In this document: in pieces, positions 1 through 6,162 of the stretch
How positions within the stretch are numbered: the stretch's first letter is position 1
How the letters are laid out: every line of letters starts with the position of its first letter
From: CAZUZD01 sp964624465
Lineage (GTDB): Bacteria > Planctomycetota > Planctomycetia > Isosphaerales > Isosphaeraceae
NCBI GenBank assembly: GCA_964624465.1
Contig: CAZUZD010000284.1
Span: 1-8,213, forward strand
Reading direction: 5' to 3'
DNA length: 8,213 nt
Translations under genes and position numbers: made by a program
Notes under the pieces: generated by a model
What the model was told of the DNA's origin: nothing
Seen by the model: only the letters and a program-made list of their open reading frames with translations
The model's database searches: none

Positions 1-1
1 C

Positions 2-1594
2 CCGGCCCCGGCCGATCCCCCGGCTCCCGGCGCCCAGGCGCCGGCCCCCGCAGGGTCGCTCGAGGAGCGGCTCCGGGCCCAGGACGAGATGATCCGTCAG
101 CTCGCCGAGCAGAACCGCAAGCTCTCGGAGCAGCTCGAATCGATCTCCAAACGGCTCGACGCCGCCCCCGCCCCCGCCGCGGAGCAGGCCGGTGGCGCGA
201 AGGCCGCCGGCGGTGGCGATGCCAGGGCCGGCAAGTCCGACAAGGCCCCCGAGCCGCCCGCCGCCAGCCTGCCGGCGGCCGCGCCGGCGGCGACCGGCTC
301 GGGCGCGCTGGACGGCTACCACGTGCATCACAAGGGCCTGCTCGACTCGCTGCACACCCATGACAACTACGGGTTGAAGTCGACGTTCGACTCGCTCAAC
401 CCCAAGGATCGCAAGAGCACGCCCTGGTACGAGAAGGTCAGCCTCCGCGGCTACACCCAGGTCCGCTTCGGTCGCGGCCAGGAGGAGGACGAGATCAGCT
501 CGGACCCGTACCTCTTCGGCGACCGGGTGGTCAACGGCGAGGCCGAGAACTTCTGGATTCGCCGGGCCCGCCTGATCCTCTTCGGCGACGTCAGCGACCA
601 CCTCTACATCTACTTCCAGACCGACTTCGCCAACGCGCCCCCGGGCACCACCGGGCCGACCTACTTCGCCCAGCTCCGCGACCTCTACGGCGATATCTAC
701 ATCGACAAGACGAAGGTCAACCGCTTCCGCGTCGGTCTGTCCAAGATCCCCTATGGCTGGGAGAACATGCAGTCCAGCCAGAACCGGATCCCCCTGGACC
801 GCACCGACGCCATCAACTCGGGCGCGGCGCCCAACGAGCGCGACCTGGGCGTCTTCTACTACTGGACCCCGGTCGAGAAGCAGAAGCTCCTGAAGGAGCT
901 GGTCGACGGCGGCCTGAAGGGCTCGGGCAACTACGGCATCCTCGGGCTCGGCGTCTACAACGGTCAGGGTGGCTCGCAGCTCGAGCGGAACCTGAACCTG
1001 CACACGGTCGCCCGCGTCACCTGGCCGTGGCGGCTGCCCAGCGGTCAGGTCGTCGAGGCGGGCCTGCAGGGGTACACCGGCGACTACGTCGTGCCGGGCG
1101 CCCCGATCCGGCCCCTGGGCCAGGGCAACATCATCACGCCGGCGGGCACGGGCGGGAACAAGGGCCTGCGCGACCAGCGGATGGCCGCCTCGTTCATCTA
1201 CTATCCGCAGCCGTTCGGGTTCCAGACCGAGTGGAACTTCGGCGAGGGCCCCGGCCTGAACGACGACCAGACGGCCGTGGTCGTGCGGCCCCTGCAGGGC
1301 GGCTACGCCATGGTCATGTACAAGTACGACACCGACAAGCGCGGCATCTTCACGCCTTACGTGCGGTACCAGACGTATCGCGGCGGCTACCGCTCGATCG
1401 CCAACGCCCCGTTCGGCAACCACAACCAGTGGGACCTGGGCCTGGAGTGGCAGATCCGCCGCGAGATCGAGCTGACCGCCGAGTACAGCTTCGTCGAGGG
1501 CGCCAACCTGCTCGGCAGCACCGCGAAGGATGTCATCCCCTACAGCACCTTCAGCGGCGACATCTTCCGGCTCCAGCTCCAGTTCAACTACTGA
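2..1594 (+). CDS. Phosphate-selective porin (OprP/OprO-like), 5' end missing
   Basis: Outer-membrane beta-barrel protein, probably an anion/phosphate-type diffusion channel. The frame is open from the left edge of the window, and the coiled-coil heptads (LEERLRAQDEMIRQLAEQN) begin before the first in-window ATG at 89. That ATG is therefore internal, and the true start and signal peptide lie outside. Order from the visible N-terminus: Pro/Ala-rich stretch, short coiled coil, a second Ala/Pro/Gly-rich linker, then the barrel from about SLRGYTQVRFG (near 440). Family-like features are the FWIRRARLILFGDVSDHLYI strand, RDLYGDIYID, the segment FRVGLSKIPYGWENMQSSQN, alternating aromatic strands, and the C-terminal FRLQLQFNY with a terminal aromatic residue, as barrel-assembly signals have. 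The coiled coil resembles periplasmic stalks of other planctomycete and OprP-type porins. Substrate specificity cannot be read from the sequence. The family call is fairly firm, the substrate is not. Confidence 0.85.
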   Translation, partial: PAPADPPAPGAQAPAPAGSLEERLRAQDEMIRQLAEQNRKLSEQLESISKRLDAAPAPAAEQAGGAKAAGGGDARAGKSDKAPEPPAASLPAAAPAATGSGALDGYHVHHKGLLDSLHTHDNYGLKSTFDSLNPKDRKSTPWYEKVSLRGYTQVRFGRGQEEDEISSDPYLFGDRVVNGEAENFWIRRARLILFGDVSDHLYIYFQTDFANAPPGTTGPTYFAQLRDLYGDIYIDKTKVNRFRVGLSKIPYGWENMQSSQNRIPLDRTDAINSGAAPNERDLGVFYYWTPVEKQKLLKELVDGGLKGSGNYGILGLGVYNGQGGSQLERNLNLHTVARVTWPWRLPSGQVVEAGLQGYTGDYVVPGAPIRPLGQGNIITPAGTGGNKGLRDQRMAASFIYYPQPFGFQTEWNFGEGPGLNDDQTAVVVRPLQGGYAMVMYKYDTDKRGIFTPYVRYQTYRGGYRSIANAPFGNHNQWDLGLEWQIRREIELTAEYSFVEGANLLGSTAKDVIPYSTFSGDIFRLQLQFNY

Positions 1595-1654
1595 GCCGGG
1601 CCACGCCGCGGGAGCATCCGGGCGCGTCGGATTCCCGGCGGTTTCCGGATTCCT

Positions 1655-1782
1655 GTAGGGCGGATCAGCGCAGCGTCATCCGCCGGGACGGGTCGGATGC
1701 CAGCCGCGTGACCCGCCCCAGCGGCCAAGCGCGGGCCCTCCCCTGCGGGCCCGGCGGATGACGCTCCGCTGATCCGCCCTAC
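1655..1782. repeat. REP doublet (inverted pair of GTAG-REP palindromes, REPIN/BIME-like)
   Basis: Two copies of a 33-bp sequence face each other at 1655-1687 and 1750-1782. They match at 32 of 33 positions; the mismatched pair is 1671/1766. Each copy is itself an imperfect palindrome: stem GGCGGAT/ATCCGCC (1659-1665 with 1678-1684; 1753-1759 with 1772-1778) around a 12-nt loop. The tetranucleotide GTAG sits directly outside each stem (1655-1658; CTAC at 1779-1782). A 5' GTAG followed by an imperfect GC-rich palindrome is the known hallmark of REP elements mobilised by TnpA_REP/RAYT transposases, and inverted pairs are called REPINs or BIMEs. No RAYT gene lies in the window. Its place between convergent genes is typical. 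It may also affect transcript 3' ends. Confidence 0.75.
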
Positions 1783-1795
1783 GGGAGCGGGCGTC

Positions 1796-1946
1796 GCCGG
1801 GGTGCCCGGGTCCCGCGTGCGGGGCCCGGATCCGGGGGCCTCCGCATCGTCGGCGTGGCCACGGGGCGCTCAGGCCACGGCACACCGGATCACAGTCCGA
1901 GGCTGGCGGATCCGGGCTCCGCCGACGGGGACCCGGGCACCCCGGC
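1796..1946. repeat. Nested inverted repeat (three-level palindrome)
   Basis: Three pairs of inverted repeats are nested within each other. The outer arms are a perfect 19-bp match (1796-1814 with 1928-1946). The middle arms are 10 bp (GCCCGGATCC at 1824-1833 with GGATCCGGGC at 1908-1917). The inner arms are 7 bp (CGTGGCC at 1854-1860 with GGCCACG at 1873-1879) around a 12-nt loop. As RNA or single-stranded DNA this could fold into one long interrupted hairpin. It starts 13 bp after the REP doublet and could be a second repeat family, a small non-autonomous element or a 3'-end structure. It encodes no credible protein. Confidence 0.55.
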
Positions 1947-1997
1947 ATGGGCTCGGTGCTCGGGAGGATGACGCGATCCGCGCGACGCCCAAAGCGA

Positions 1998-2036
1998 GCG
2001 GGCGTCGCCCCCCGGGTCGGGGAGGGCGACGCCCGC
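1998..2036 (-). terminator. Terminator-like hairpin of the aldo/keto reductase gene
   Basis: A perfect 13-bp stem (GCGGGCGTCGCCC at 1998-2010 with GGGCGACGCCCGC at 2024-2036) encloses a 13-nt loop. It lies about 33 nt past the stop codon of the minus-strand reductase gene. On the minus strand the stem is followed by TCGCTTTGGG, so there is only a short T run. It fits an intrinsic terminator with a poor U-tract, as is common in GC-rich genomes. It could also act on read-through from the convergent porin gene. Confidence 0.6.
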
Positions 2037-2068
2037 GGCGTGCATCCGGATTGGCTGGAGCCAGAGGC

Positions 2069-2974
2069 TCAGCCCTTCAGGGCGGCGATCGTCTTCTCGG
2101 TGCGGGCGATCAGGTCGTCGATGTGCGCCGTCGACTCGAAGCCGATGACGAAGGCGTCGACGGTGCCGAGGCCGAGCACGAACTTCAGCGAGGCGTCGAT
2201 CCGGTCGGGGGTGTTGATCCGCCCCTCGCCGAGGATCTTCATGCCCACGACGCCGACGCCGCGGTCGTGCATGATCTTGAGCTGCTCGGAGACCGGGCCG
2301 GGCTTGGCGTCGTCCATGATCAGCCCCTCGGGGTTGATCCGGGCCAGGTCGACCTCGACGAACGACTCCAGGGCCGCGGTGCGCAGCGGGTCCATGCCGT
2401 GGCAGCTGGTGCCGTGGGCGCGGACGAGCCCCTGCTCCTTGGCCTTGCGGAGGTACTCCATGGCCCCCTTGTTCTTCTCGGGCCAGTTCGCCTCGGTCAT
2501 GCAGTGCAGGAGCACGATGTCGAGGTACTCGACGCCCAGCTCGAGGCAGTAGCGCTCGATGTGGCTGCGGCAGATGCGGGCGTCGTGCGCGTGGGTCTTG
2601 GTCTGGAGCACGTACTGGTCGCGCGGCACGCCCTTGAGCGCCTCGCGGAGGAACACGTGCGAGCCGTACTGGTCGGCGACGTCGAAGAACCGCACGCCGT
2701 GGTCGATGGCGTGCCGCACCACCCGGGTGAACTCCTTGACCCCGAGCCGCACCTGGTTGCTCGACTGGTCGTTGCCGATGCTGCCGGTGCCCATGCCGAT
2801 CAGCGACACCTTCACGCCCGACTTGCCCAGCAGGCGGGTGTCGACCGGCGAGGCCGGCAGGGTCGCCCTCGGCTCGGCGGCGCCCGCGGCGCTGGTGGCG
2901 GTGCCGGCGGCGGCCAGGGCGGCGGTGGCGGCGCCCGCCTGGGCGAGGAAGTCGCGGCGATGCAACGGGTTCAT
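2069..2974 (-). CDS. Aldo/keto reductase with twin-arginine signal peptide
   Basis: 301 aa. Predicted NAD(P)H-dependent oxidoreductase of the aldo/keto reductase TIM-barrel superfamily, with a Tat export signal. The N-terminus MNPLHRRDFLAQAG has the twin arginines (R6-R7), followed by an Ala-rich hydrophobic stretch and an Ala-rich cleavage region near residues 29-33. The barrel starts around residue 46 (TRLLGKSGVKVSLIGMGTG). The catalytic tetrad is visible with normal spacing: D98 and Y103 in FFDVADQYG, K126 in VLQTKTHAH and H157 in DIVLLHCM. The C-terminal VIGFESTAHIDDL matches the cofactor-binding end of the family loosely. Start: the ATG at 2974 has GGAGGG 8 nt upstream, and only this start places the RR motif at the N-terminus; the open frame continues further upstream but is ignored. 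Length is normal for the family. The substrate is unknown. Tat export implies folding with cofactor before export. A terminator-like hairpin follows the stop. Confidence 0.9.
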   Translation of the reverse strand: MNPLHRRDFLAQAGAATAALAAAGTATSAAGAAEPRATLPASPVDTRLLGKSGVKVSLIGMGTGSIGNDQSSNQVRLGVKEFTRVVRHAIDHGVRFFDVADQYGSHVFLREALKGVPRDQYVLQTKTHAHDARICRSHIERYCLELGVEYLDIVLLHCMTEANWPEKNKGAMEYLRKAKEQGLVRAHGTSCHGMDPLRTAALESFVEVDLARINPEGLIMDDAKPGPVSEQLKIMHDRGVGVVGMKILGEGRINTPDRIDASLKFVLGLGTVDAFVIGFESTAHIDDLIARTEKTIAALKG

Positions 2975-2982
2975 GGCCAGGG

Positions 2983-2988
2983 CCCTCC
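2983..2988 (-). promoter_or_regulatory. Shine-Dalgarno site of the aldo/keto reductase
   Basis: On the minus strand this reads GGAGGG, 8 nt before the ATG at 2974. It decides the start codon, because the open frame extends upstream past 3100 with no comparably placed site and the twin-arginine motif directly follows this ATG. Confidence 0.75.
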
Positions 2989-3267
2989 GGGAGAGAACGG
3001 AGCGTGCGAACGGGATTCGAGACCAGGCGACGCGGTTCGATTCCGGACCGGGTCGCGACCGACTCCACTCGCGGGGGCCATCGCCGCGGGCCAGGGGGCA
3101 CCGTCGGGGCAGACTCCCGCACTCTGAACGGCATTCTAGCGGGGCGGCCCGCGGGCCACTAGCCCGGAACCAGGCCCCCGCACCTCGACGCAAGTCGTGA
3201 ACCGGCCGGGCCCCCGCCCGCCCGGGTCCGGGTGCCGGTCTGGCCGGGGTCGGCCCGGCGCGCTACG

Positions 3268-4059
3268 ATGGCGCGCATGCTCTACTCGACCCTGCTGCGA
3301 TCGGCGTACCGCCGGCTCTTCGGGCCGCTGCCCGATCCGCCGGCCGAGGCGGACGAGACCGGCCTGGTGCTGGTGGCCGACGGCGTCGGCGGCCTCGACC
3401 TCTGCGGCCTGGGGCTGACCTACGCCGTCGCCCGCGCCGGCCTGAAGCACCGGGTGCAGGTGCTCGCCTGGGGCCACGGCTTCGGGCGCTGGTACCGCGA
3501 CCTCTCGAACGTCGCCAACCACGCCCGCCAGGCGGCGCTGCTGGCCGACCTCGTCCGGTCGTACCGCGAGGCGCACCCCGATCGCCCCGTGTTCCTGGTC
3601 GGCAAGTCGGGCGGCAGCGGGGTCGTGGTGCGGGCGCTGGAGCAACTCCCGGCCGACGCCGTCGAGGCCGCCGTGCTGCTGGCGCCGGCGCTCTCGCCGG
3701 GCTACGACCTGTCCCAGGCCCTGGCGGCGGTGCGGCGGGAGCTGTGCGTGTTCTGGTCGCCGCTGGACGTGATCATCCTGGGCGCCGGCACCCGGCTCTT
3801 CGGCACCATCGACCGCGTCCGCTGCCCGGCCGCCGGCCGCGCCAGCTTCCGCACTCCGGGCGGCCTGGACGGGGATCGCGCAACCCAGTACGGCAAGCTC
3901 CGCCAGGTGCGCTGGAGCCCCCGCATGGCCCCCACCGGCTACCTCGGCGGCCACGTCGGGCCCGATAGCCCGGCGTTCCTGGGGCGGTACGTGGTGCCCC
4001 TCTTCCGCGCGGCGCCCGCGGCAGGCGCGGGCTCGGTCCTCGGGACGCCGGGAGCGTGA
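3268..4059 (+). CDS. Alpha/beta-hydrolase-like protein
   Basis: 263 aa, probably cytoplasmic; no signal peptide or membrane segment is seen. The fold is suggested by a strand plus glycine turn (LVLVADGVGGLD, residues 33-44) and a nucleophile elbow VFLVGKSGGSG, a GxSxG motif with S114 as the likely nucleophile, followed by a helix and the strand AAVLLAPALSPG. D167 (FWSPLDVIILG) and H229 (YLGGHVGPDS) sit where the acid and histidine of a Ser-Asp-His triad belong. The substrate cannot be named; esterase or lipase-like is the broad guess. Start: ATG at 3268; GTG 3232 and ATG 3277 are in frame, and none has a clear ribosome binding site, so the start is uncertain. The 3' half (3684-3998) is duplicated downstream at 5617-5949. 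It is divergent from the reductase gene, with a gap of about 290 bp. Confidence 0.7.
   Translation: MARMLYSTLLRSAYRRLFGPLPDPPAEADETGLVLVADGVGGLDLCGLGLTYAVARAGLKHRVQVLAWGHGFGRWYRDLSNVANHARQAALLADLVRSYREAHPDRPVFLVGKSGGSGVVVRALEQLPADAVEAAVLLAPALSPGYDLSQALAAVRRELCVFWSPLDVIILGAGTRLFGTIDRVRCPAAGRASFRTPGGLDGDRATQYGKLRQVRWSPRMAPTGYLGGHVGPDSPAFLGRYVVPLFRAAPAAGAGSVLGTPGA
3684..3998 (+). repeat. Direct repeat, left copy (3' half of the hydrolase gene)
   Basis: This stretch recurs in the same orientation at 5617-5949. I count about 12 substitutions over 315 aligned bases (about 96% identity) plus an 18-bp insertion in the right copy. The longest identical run is 106 bp (3776-3881). The two copies enclose the methyltransferase gene. 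Confidence 0.95.
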
Positions 4060-4150
4060 CCACCCGGTCGGGCTGCCGGTGAGCCGGGGATTCACGCCCG
4101 GTCGCCGGACAATGCCGGGCACGGCCGGCGCGATGAACCAGTCTGGAGCA

Positions 4151-4179
4151 TTGGATCGCCGGAGTGCTTCTGCCATAAT
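4151..4179 (+). promoter_or_regulatory. Candidate sigma70-type promoter of the methyltransferase gene
   Basis: TTGGAT (4151-4156) and CATAAT (4174-4179) are separated by exactly 17 bp. The -10 box matches the consensus at 5 of 6 positions, the -35 box at only 3 of 6. It lies in a locally AT-richer stretch about 65 bp before the start codon. Predicted transcription start is near 4186, giving a leader of roughly 57 nt. This is pattern evidence only. Confidence 0.45.
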
Positions 4180-4242
4180 TTCCAGCTCGATCCGGCTGGT
4201 CCGCTCGCTCGGCCCTGAGACATCCTCCAAGGATACGCGGTC

Positions 4243-5487
4243 ATGCAATGTCGCTTCTGTGATGCCAAATTGACGAATGTCTTGATCGACCTGGTGAACT
4301 CGCCGGCTTCGAACTCGTTCCTCAGCGCCGAGCAGCTCGACGAGCCCGAGGTGTTTTATCCGCTCAAGGTTTATGTCTGCGGCAGTTGCTTCCTGGTTCA
4401 GATTGCGGAGTACAAGAAGTCGAGCGAGATCTTCAACGGGGGGTATGTCTACTTCTCGTCGTATTCCAGGAGCTGGCTGGAGCACGCCCGCCGCTACACC
4501 GAGGCCATGATCGACCGGTTCGGGCTCGGTGCGCAGTCGCAGGTCATCGAACTGGCCTCGAACGACGGCTACCTCCTGCAGTTCTTCCAGGCCAGGGGGG
4601 TCCCGGTGCTGGGCGTGGAGCCGACCGCCAACACCGCCGCGGTGGCCCGCGAGAAGGGGATCGAGACCGTCGTGGATTTCTTTGGCGTCCGCCTCGCCAC
4701 GGAGCTGCAGCATCGCAAGGCCAACCTCCTGCTGGGGAACAACGTCCTGGCCCACGTGCCCGACCTCGTGGATTTCGTGGCCGCCATGAAGCTGATGCTG
4801 GCCGAGGGGGGCGTCATCACCATGGAGTTCCCGCATCTCGTCCAGTTGATGAACAACAATCAGTTCGACACCATCTATCACGAGCACTTTTCTTACCTGT
4901 CGCTCTACTTCGCGACGCAGCTGTTCACGGCGCAGGGGCTCGAGATCTTCGACGTGGACGAGATCCCCACGCATGGGGGTTCGCTCCGGATCTACGCGAA
5001 GCACCAGGGGGATCCCACCCACCCCGTTTCCGGGAACGTGCAGGCCCTGCTCGACCAGGAACTGGCCGCCGGCATCGACGACCTCGCAACCTACGACGGC
5101 TTCCAGCAGAAGGCGCTGGGGGTGAAGCTGGCGTTCCTGCAGTTCCTCCTGGAGCAGCATGCCGCCGGGAAAACGGTCGTGGGCTATGGCGCGGCCGCCA
5201 AGGGCAACACGCTGCTGAACTACTGCGGCGTGAAGCACGACCTCGTGAAGTACGTGGTGGACGCCAATCCGCACAAGCAGAACATGTGGCTGCCCGGCAG
5301 TCACATCCCGGTGGTGGCGGAGTCGGTGCTGCGCGCGGATCGGCCCGACTTTGTCGTGATTTTCCCCTGGAACATCCGGGATGAGGTGATGCGGCAGCTC
5401 GACTACATCCGCGAGTGGGGCGGCCGCTTTGTCGTTCCCCTCCCGCACCTGTCGGTGCTGGAGCCGAGCGCGGTCCGCCAGGGTTGA
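4243..5487 (+). CDS. SAM-dependent sugar C-methyltransferase-like protein (TylCIII/TcaB9 type)
   Basis: 414 aa with the three-part layout of the NDP-hexose C-3-methyltransferase family. First comes an N-terminal zinc-binding part with C3/C6 (MQCRFC) and C46/C49 (VCGSC). Next is a class I SAM-binding domain with motif I VIELASNDGYLL (101-112), acidic GVEP (E126) and NNVLAHVPD (166-174). Last is a C-terminal Rossmann-like domain with GYGAAAKGNTLLNYCG (314-329) and FVVIFPWN. IYHEHFSYLS (211-220) holds the conserved YHEH segment whose histidine (here H215) is the proposed catalytic base in TcaB9-type enzymes. The family methylates carbon of a nucleotide-linked keto-deoxysugar; many distant members have unknown substrates. 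Start ATG 4243 has AAGGA 9 nt upstream (4229-4233). Codon choice at the 5' end is less GC-biased than in the neighbours. No deoxysugar synthesis or glycosyltransferase gene is in view, so the substrate is open. Confidence 0.88.
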   Translation: MQCRFCDAKLTNVLIDLVNSPASNSFLSAEQLDEPEVFYPLKVYVCGSCFLVQIAEYKKSSEIFNGGYVYFSSYSRSWLEHARRYTEAMIDRFGLGAQSQVIELASNDGYLLQFFQARGVPVLGVEPTANTAAVAREKGIETVVDFFGVRLATELQHRKANLLLGNNVLAHVPDLVDFVAAMKLMLAEGGVITMEFPHLVQLMNNNQFDTIYHEHFSYLSLYFATQLFTAQGLEIFDVDEIPTHGGSLRIYAKHQGDPTHPVSGNVQALLDQELAAGIDDLATYDGFQQKALGVKLAFLQFLLEQHAAGKTVVGYGAAAKGNTLLNYCGVKHDLVKYVVDANPHKQNMWLPGSHIPVVAESVLRADRPDFVVIFPWNIRDEVMRQLDYIREWGGRFVVPLPHLSVLEPSAVRQG

Positions 5488-5616
5488 TCGCGGGACCGCC
5501 GGACGCCTGGGCCGGGACCAGCGTCGGGCGGTCCGCGGGCCATTACCGAGGTCGTCCCGGGGCCTGAGTGGTCACCCCGGCCGGCCGGGGTCGCCCGCGA
5601 CGAGATCGTCCGAGGG

Positions 5617-6040
5617 GCCGGCGCTGTCGCCGGGCTCCGACCTGTCGCAGGCGCTGGCGGCGGTGCGGCGGGAGCTGTGCGTGTTCTGGTCGCCGCTGGA
5701 CGTGATCCTCCTGGGCGCCGGCACCCGGCTCTTCGGCACCATCGACCGCGTCCGCTGCCCGGCCGCCGGCCGCGCCAGCTTCCGCACTCCGGGCGGCCTG
5801 GACGGGGATCGCGCGGCCCGGTACGGCAAGCTCCGCCAGGTGCGCTGGAGCCCCCGCATGGCCCCCACCGGCGACCTCGGCGACCTCGGCGACCTCGGCG
5901 GCCACGTCGGCCCGGATAGCCCGGCGTTCCTGGGTCGGTACGTGGTGCCGATGCTGCACGGGGCAAGCACGCCGCCGCAGGGCCGTCCGGCGGAGCCAGA
6001 TTTGCGGCGATACCGAGATCAAATCCCAGAATCTGGTTGA
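5617..6040 (+). pseudogene. Truncated duplicate of the hydrolase gene (3' remnant)
   Basis: Bases 5617-5949 repeat 3684-3998 of the hydrolase gene, and the homologous reading frame continues unbroken to a TGA at 6038-6040. Residues 1-138 of the parent, including the nucleophile elbow GKSGGS, are absent, while the Asp and His positions of the triad remain (FWSPLDVILLG; GGHVGPDS). The C-terminus after VVP differs from the parent (MLHGAS instead of LFRAAP). Frame-preserving differences are Y-to-S, I-to-L, T-to-A, Q-to-R and Y-to-D changes and an in-frame 6-residue insertion. No credible start codon with a ribosome binding site precedes it; the open frame only extends back into the methyltransferase gene out of phase. 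The stretch 5488-5616 contains no gene that I can support. Confidence 0.8.
5873..5899 (+). repeat. Three tandem 9-bp units (GACCTCGGC)
   Basis: GACCTCGGC occurs three times in a row, encoding Asp-Leu-Gly three times. The parent gene has a single TACCTCGGC unit at this place, so the remnant gained two units (18 bp), probably by replication slippage. Confidence 0.9.
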
Positions 6041-6065
6041 CGTGTTGCGCTGGCTGAATCAGAAT
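6037..6065 (+). promoter_or_regulatory. Candidate promoter of the secreted-protein gene
   Basis: TTGACG (6037-6042) and CAGAAT (6060-6065) are 17 bp apart; they match the sigma70 consensus at 5 of 6 and 4 of 6 positions. They lie in a patch of about 52% G+C (63 of 120 bases over 6001-6120), clearly lower than the surroundings. Predicted transcription start is near 6072, upstream of all plausible starts of the next gene (6116, 6150, 6161). Confidence 0.4.
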
Positions 6066-6137
6066 TGCGGCAAGCGTGTCAGCCATCGCGATCGAAAGGC
6101 GATTTTCGAGCGATTGTGCTGGGGTTTCCTGGCGGCC

Positions 6138-6162
6138 GAGGACACAGGCATGGGTTTTTTTT
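6138..6162 (+). promoter_or_regulatory. Ribosome binding site, out-of-frame ATG and T8 tract
   Basis: GAGGA (6138-6142) stands 7 nt before an ATG at 6150-6152, which is ideal spacing. In the sequence as given this ATG reads M-G-F-F and stops at TGA (6162-6164), because a run of eight T (6155-6162) follows. With nine T the same ATG would run directly into the secreted-protein frame and its signal peptide. In the given frame the nearest start is TTG at 6161, 18 nt from GAGGA, which is too far for efficient use. Confidence 0.6.

Noticed and set aside
1027..1761. A 244-codon plus-strand frame overlapping the porin 3' end
   Set aside because: Arg/Pro/Ala-rich shadow of the porin frame that runs into the REP doublet.
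1655..2036. Short spaced repeats suggestive of a CRISPR array
   Set aside because: The repeats are inverted and palindromic, only two per type, with no regular direct repeat-spacer pattern.
1802..3127. A 441-codon plus-strand frame opposite the aldo/keto reductase
   Set aside because: It is the complement of a well-supported gene, and its translation is low-complexity (Ala/Val/Asp/Gly-rich) with no domain. It also runs through palindromic repeats.
3133..3138. Possible -10 box (TAGAAT on the minus strand) for the reductase gene
   Set aside because: No acceptable -35 box at 16-18 bp upstream (TAGTGG at 17 bp), and the leader would be about 150 nt.
3136..5448. A 770-codon open frame on the minus strand spanning the hydrolase and methyltransferase genes
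   Set aside because: It is antisense to two genes with recognisable domains, its translation is compositionally biased (rich in His, Val, Arg, Glu), and it crosses an intergenic region. Long antisense frames are expected at this GC content.
5403..6086. Minus-strand 227-codon frame with a protein-like start (MADTLAAILIQPAQHVNQ)
   Set aside because: The rest is Arg/Gly/Pro-rich antisense of the hydrolase remnant. Only the first 30 residues look natural; they are covered by the low-GC patch finding.
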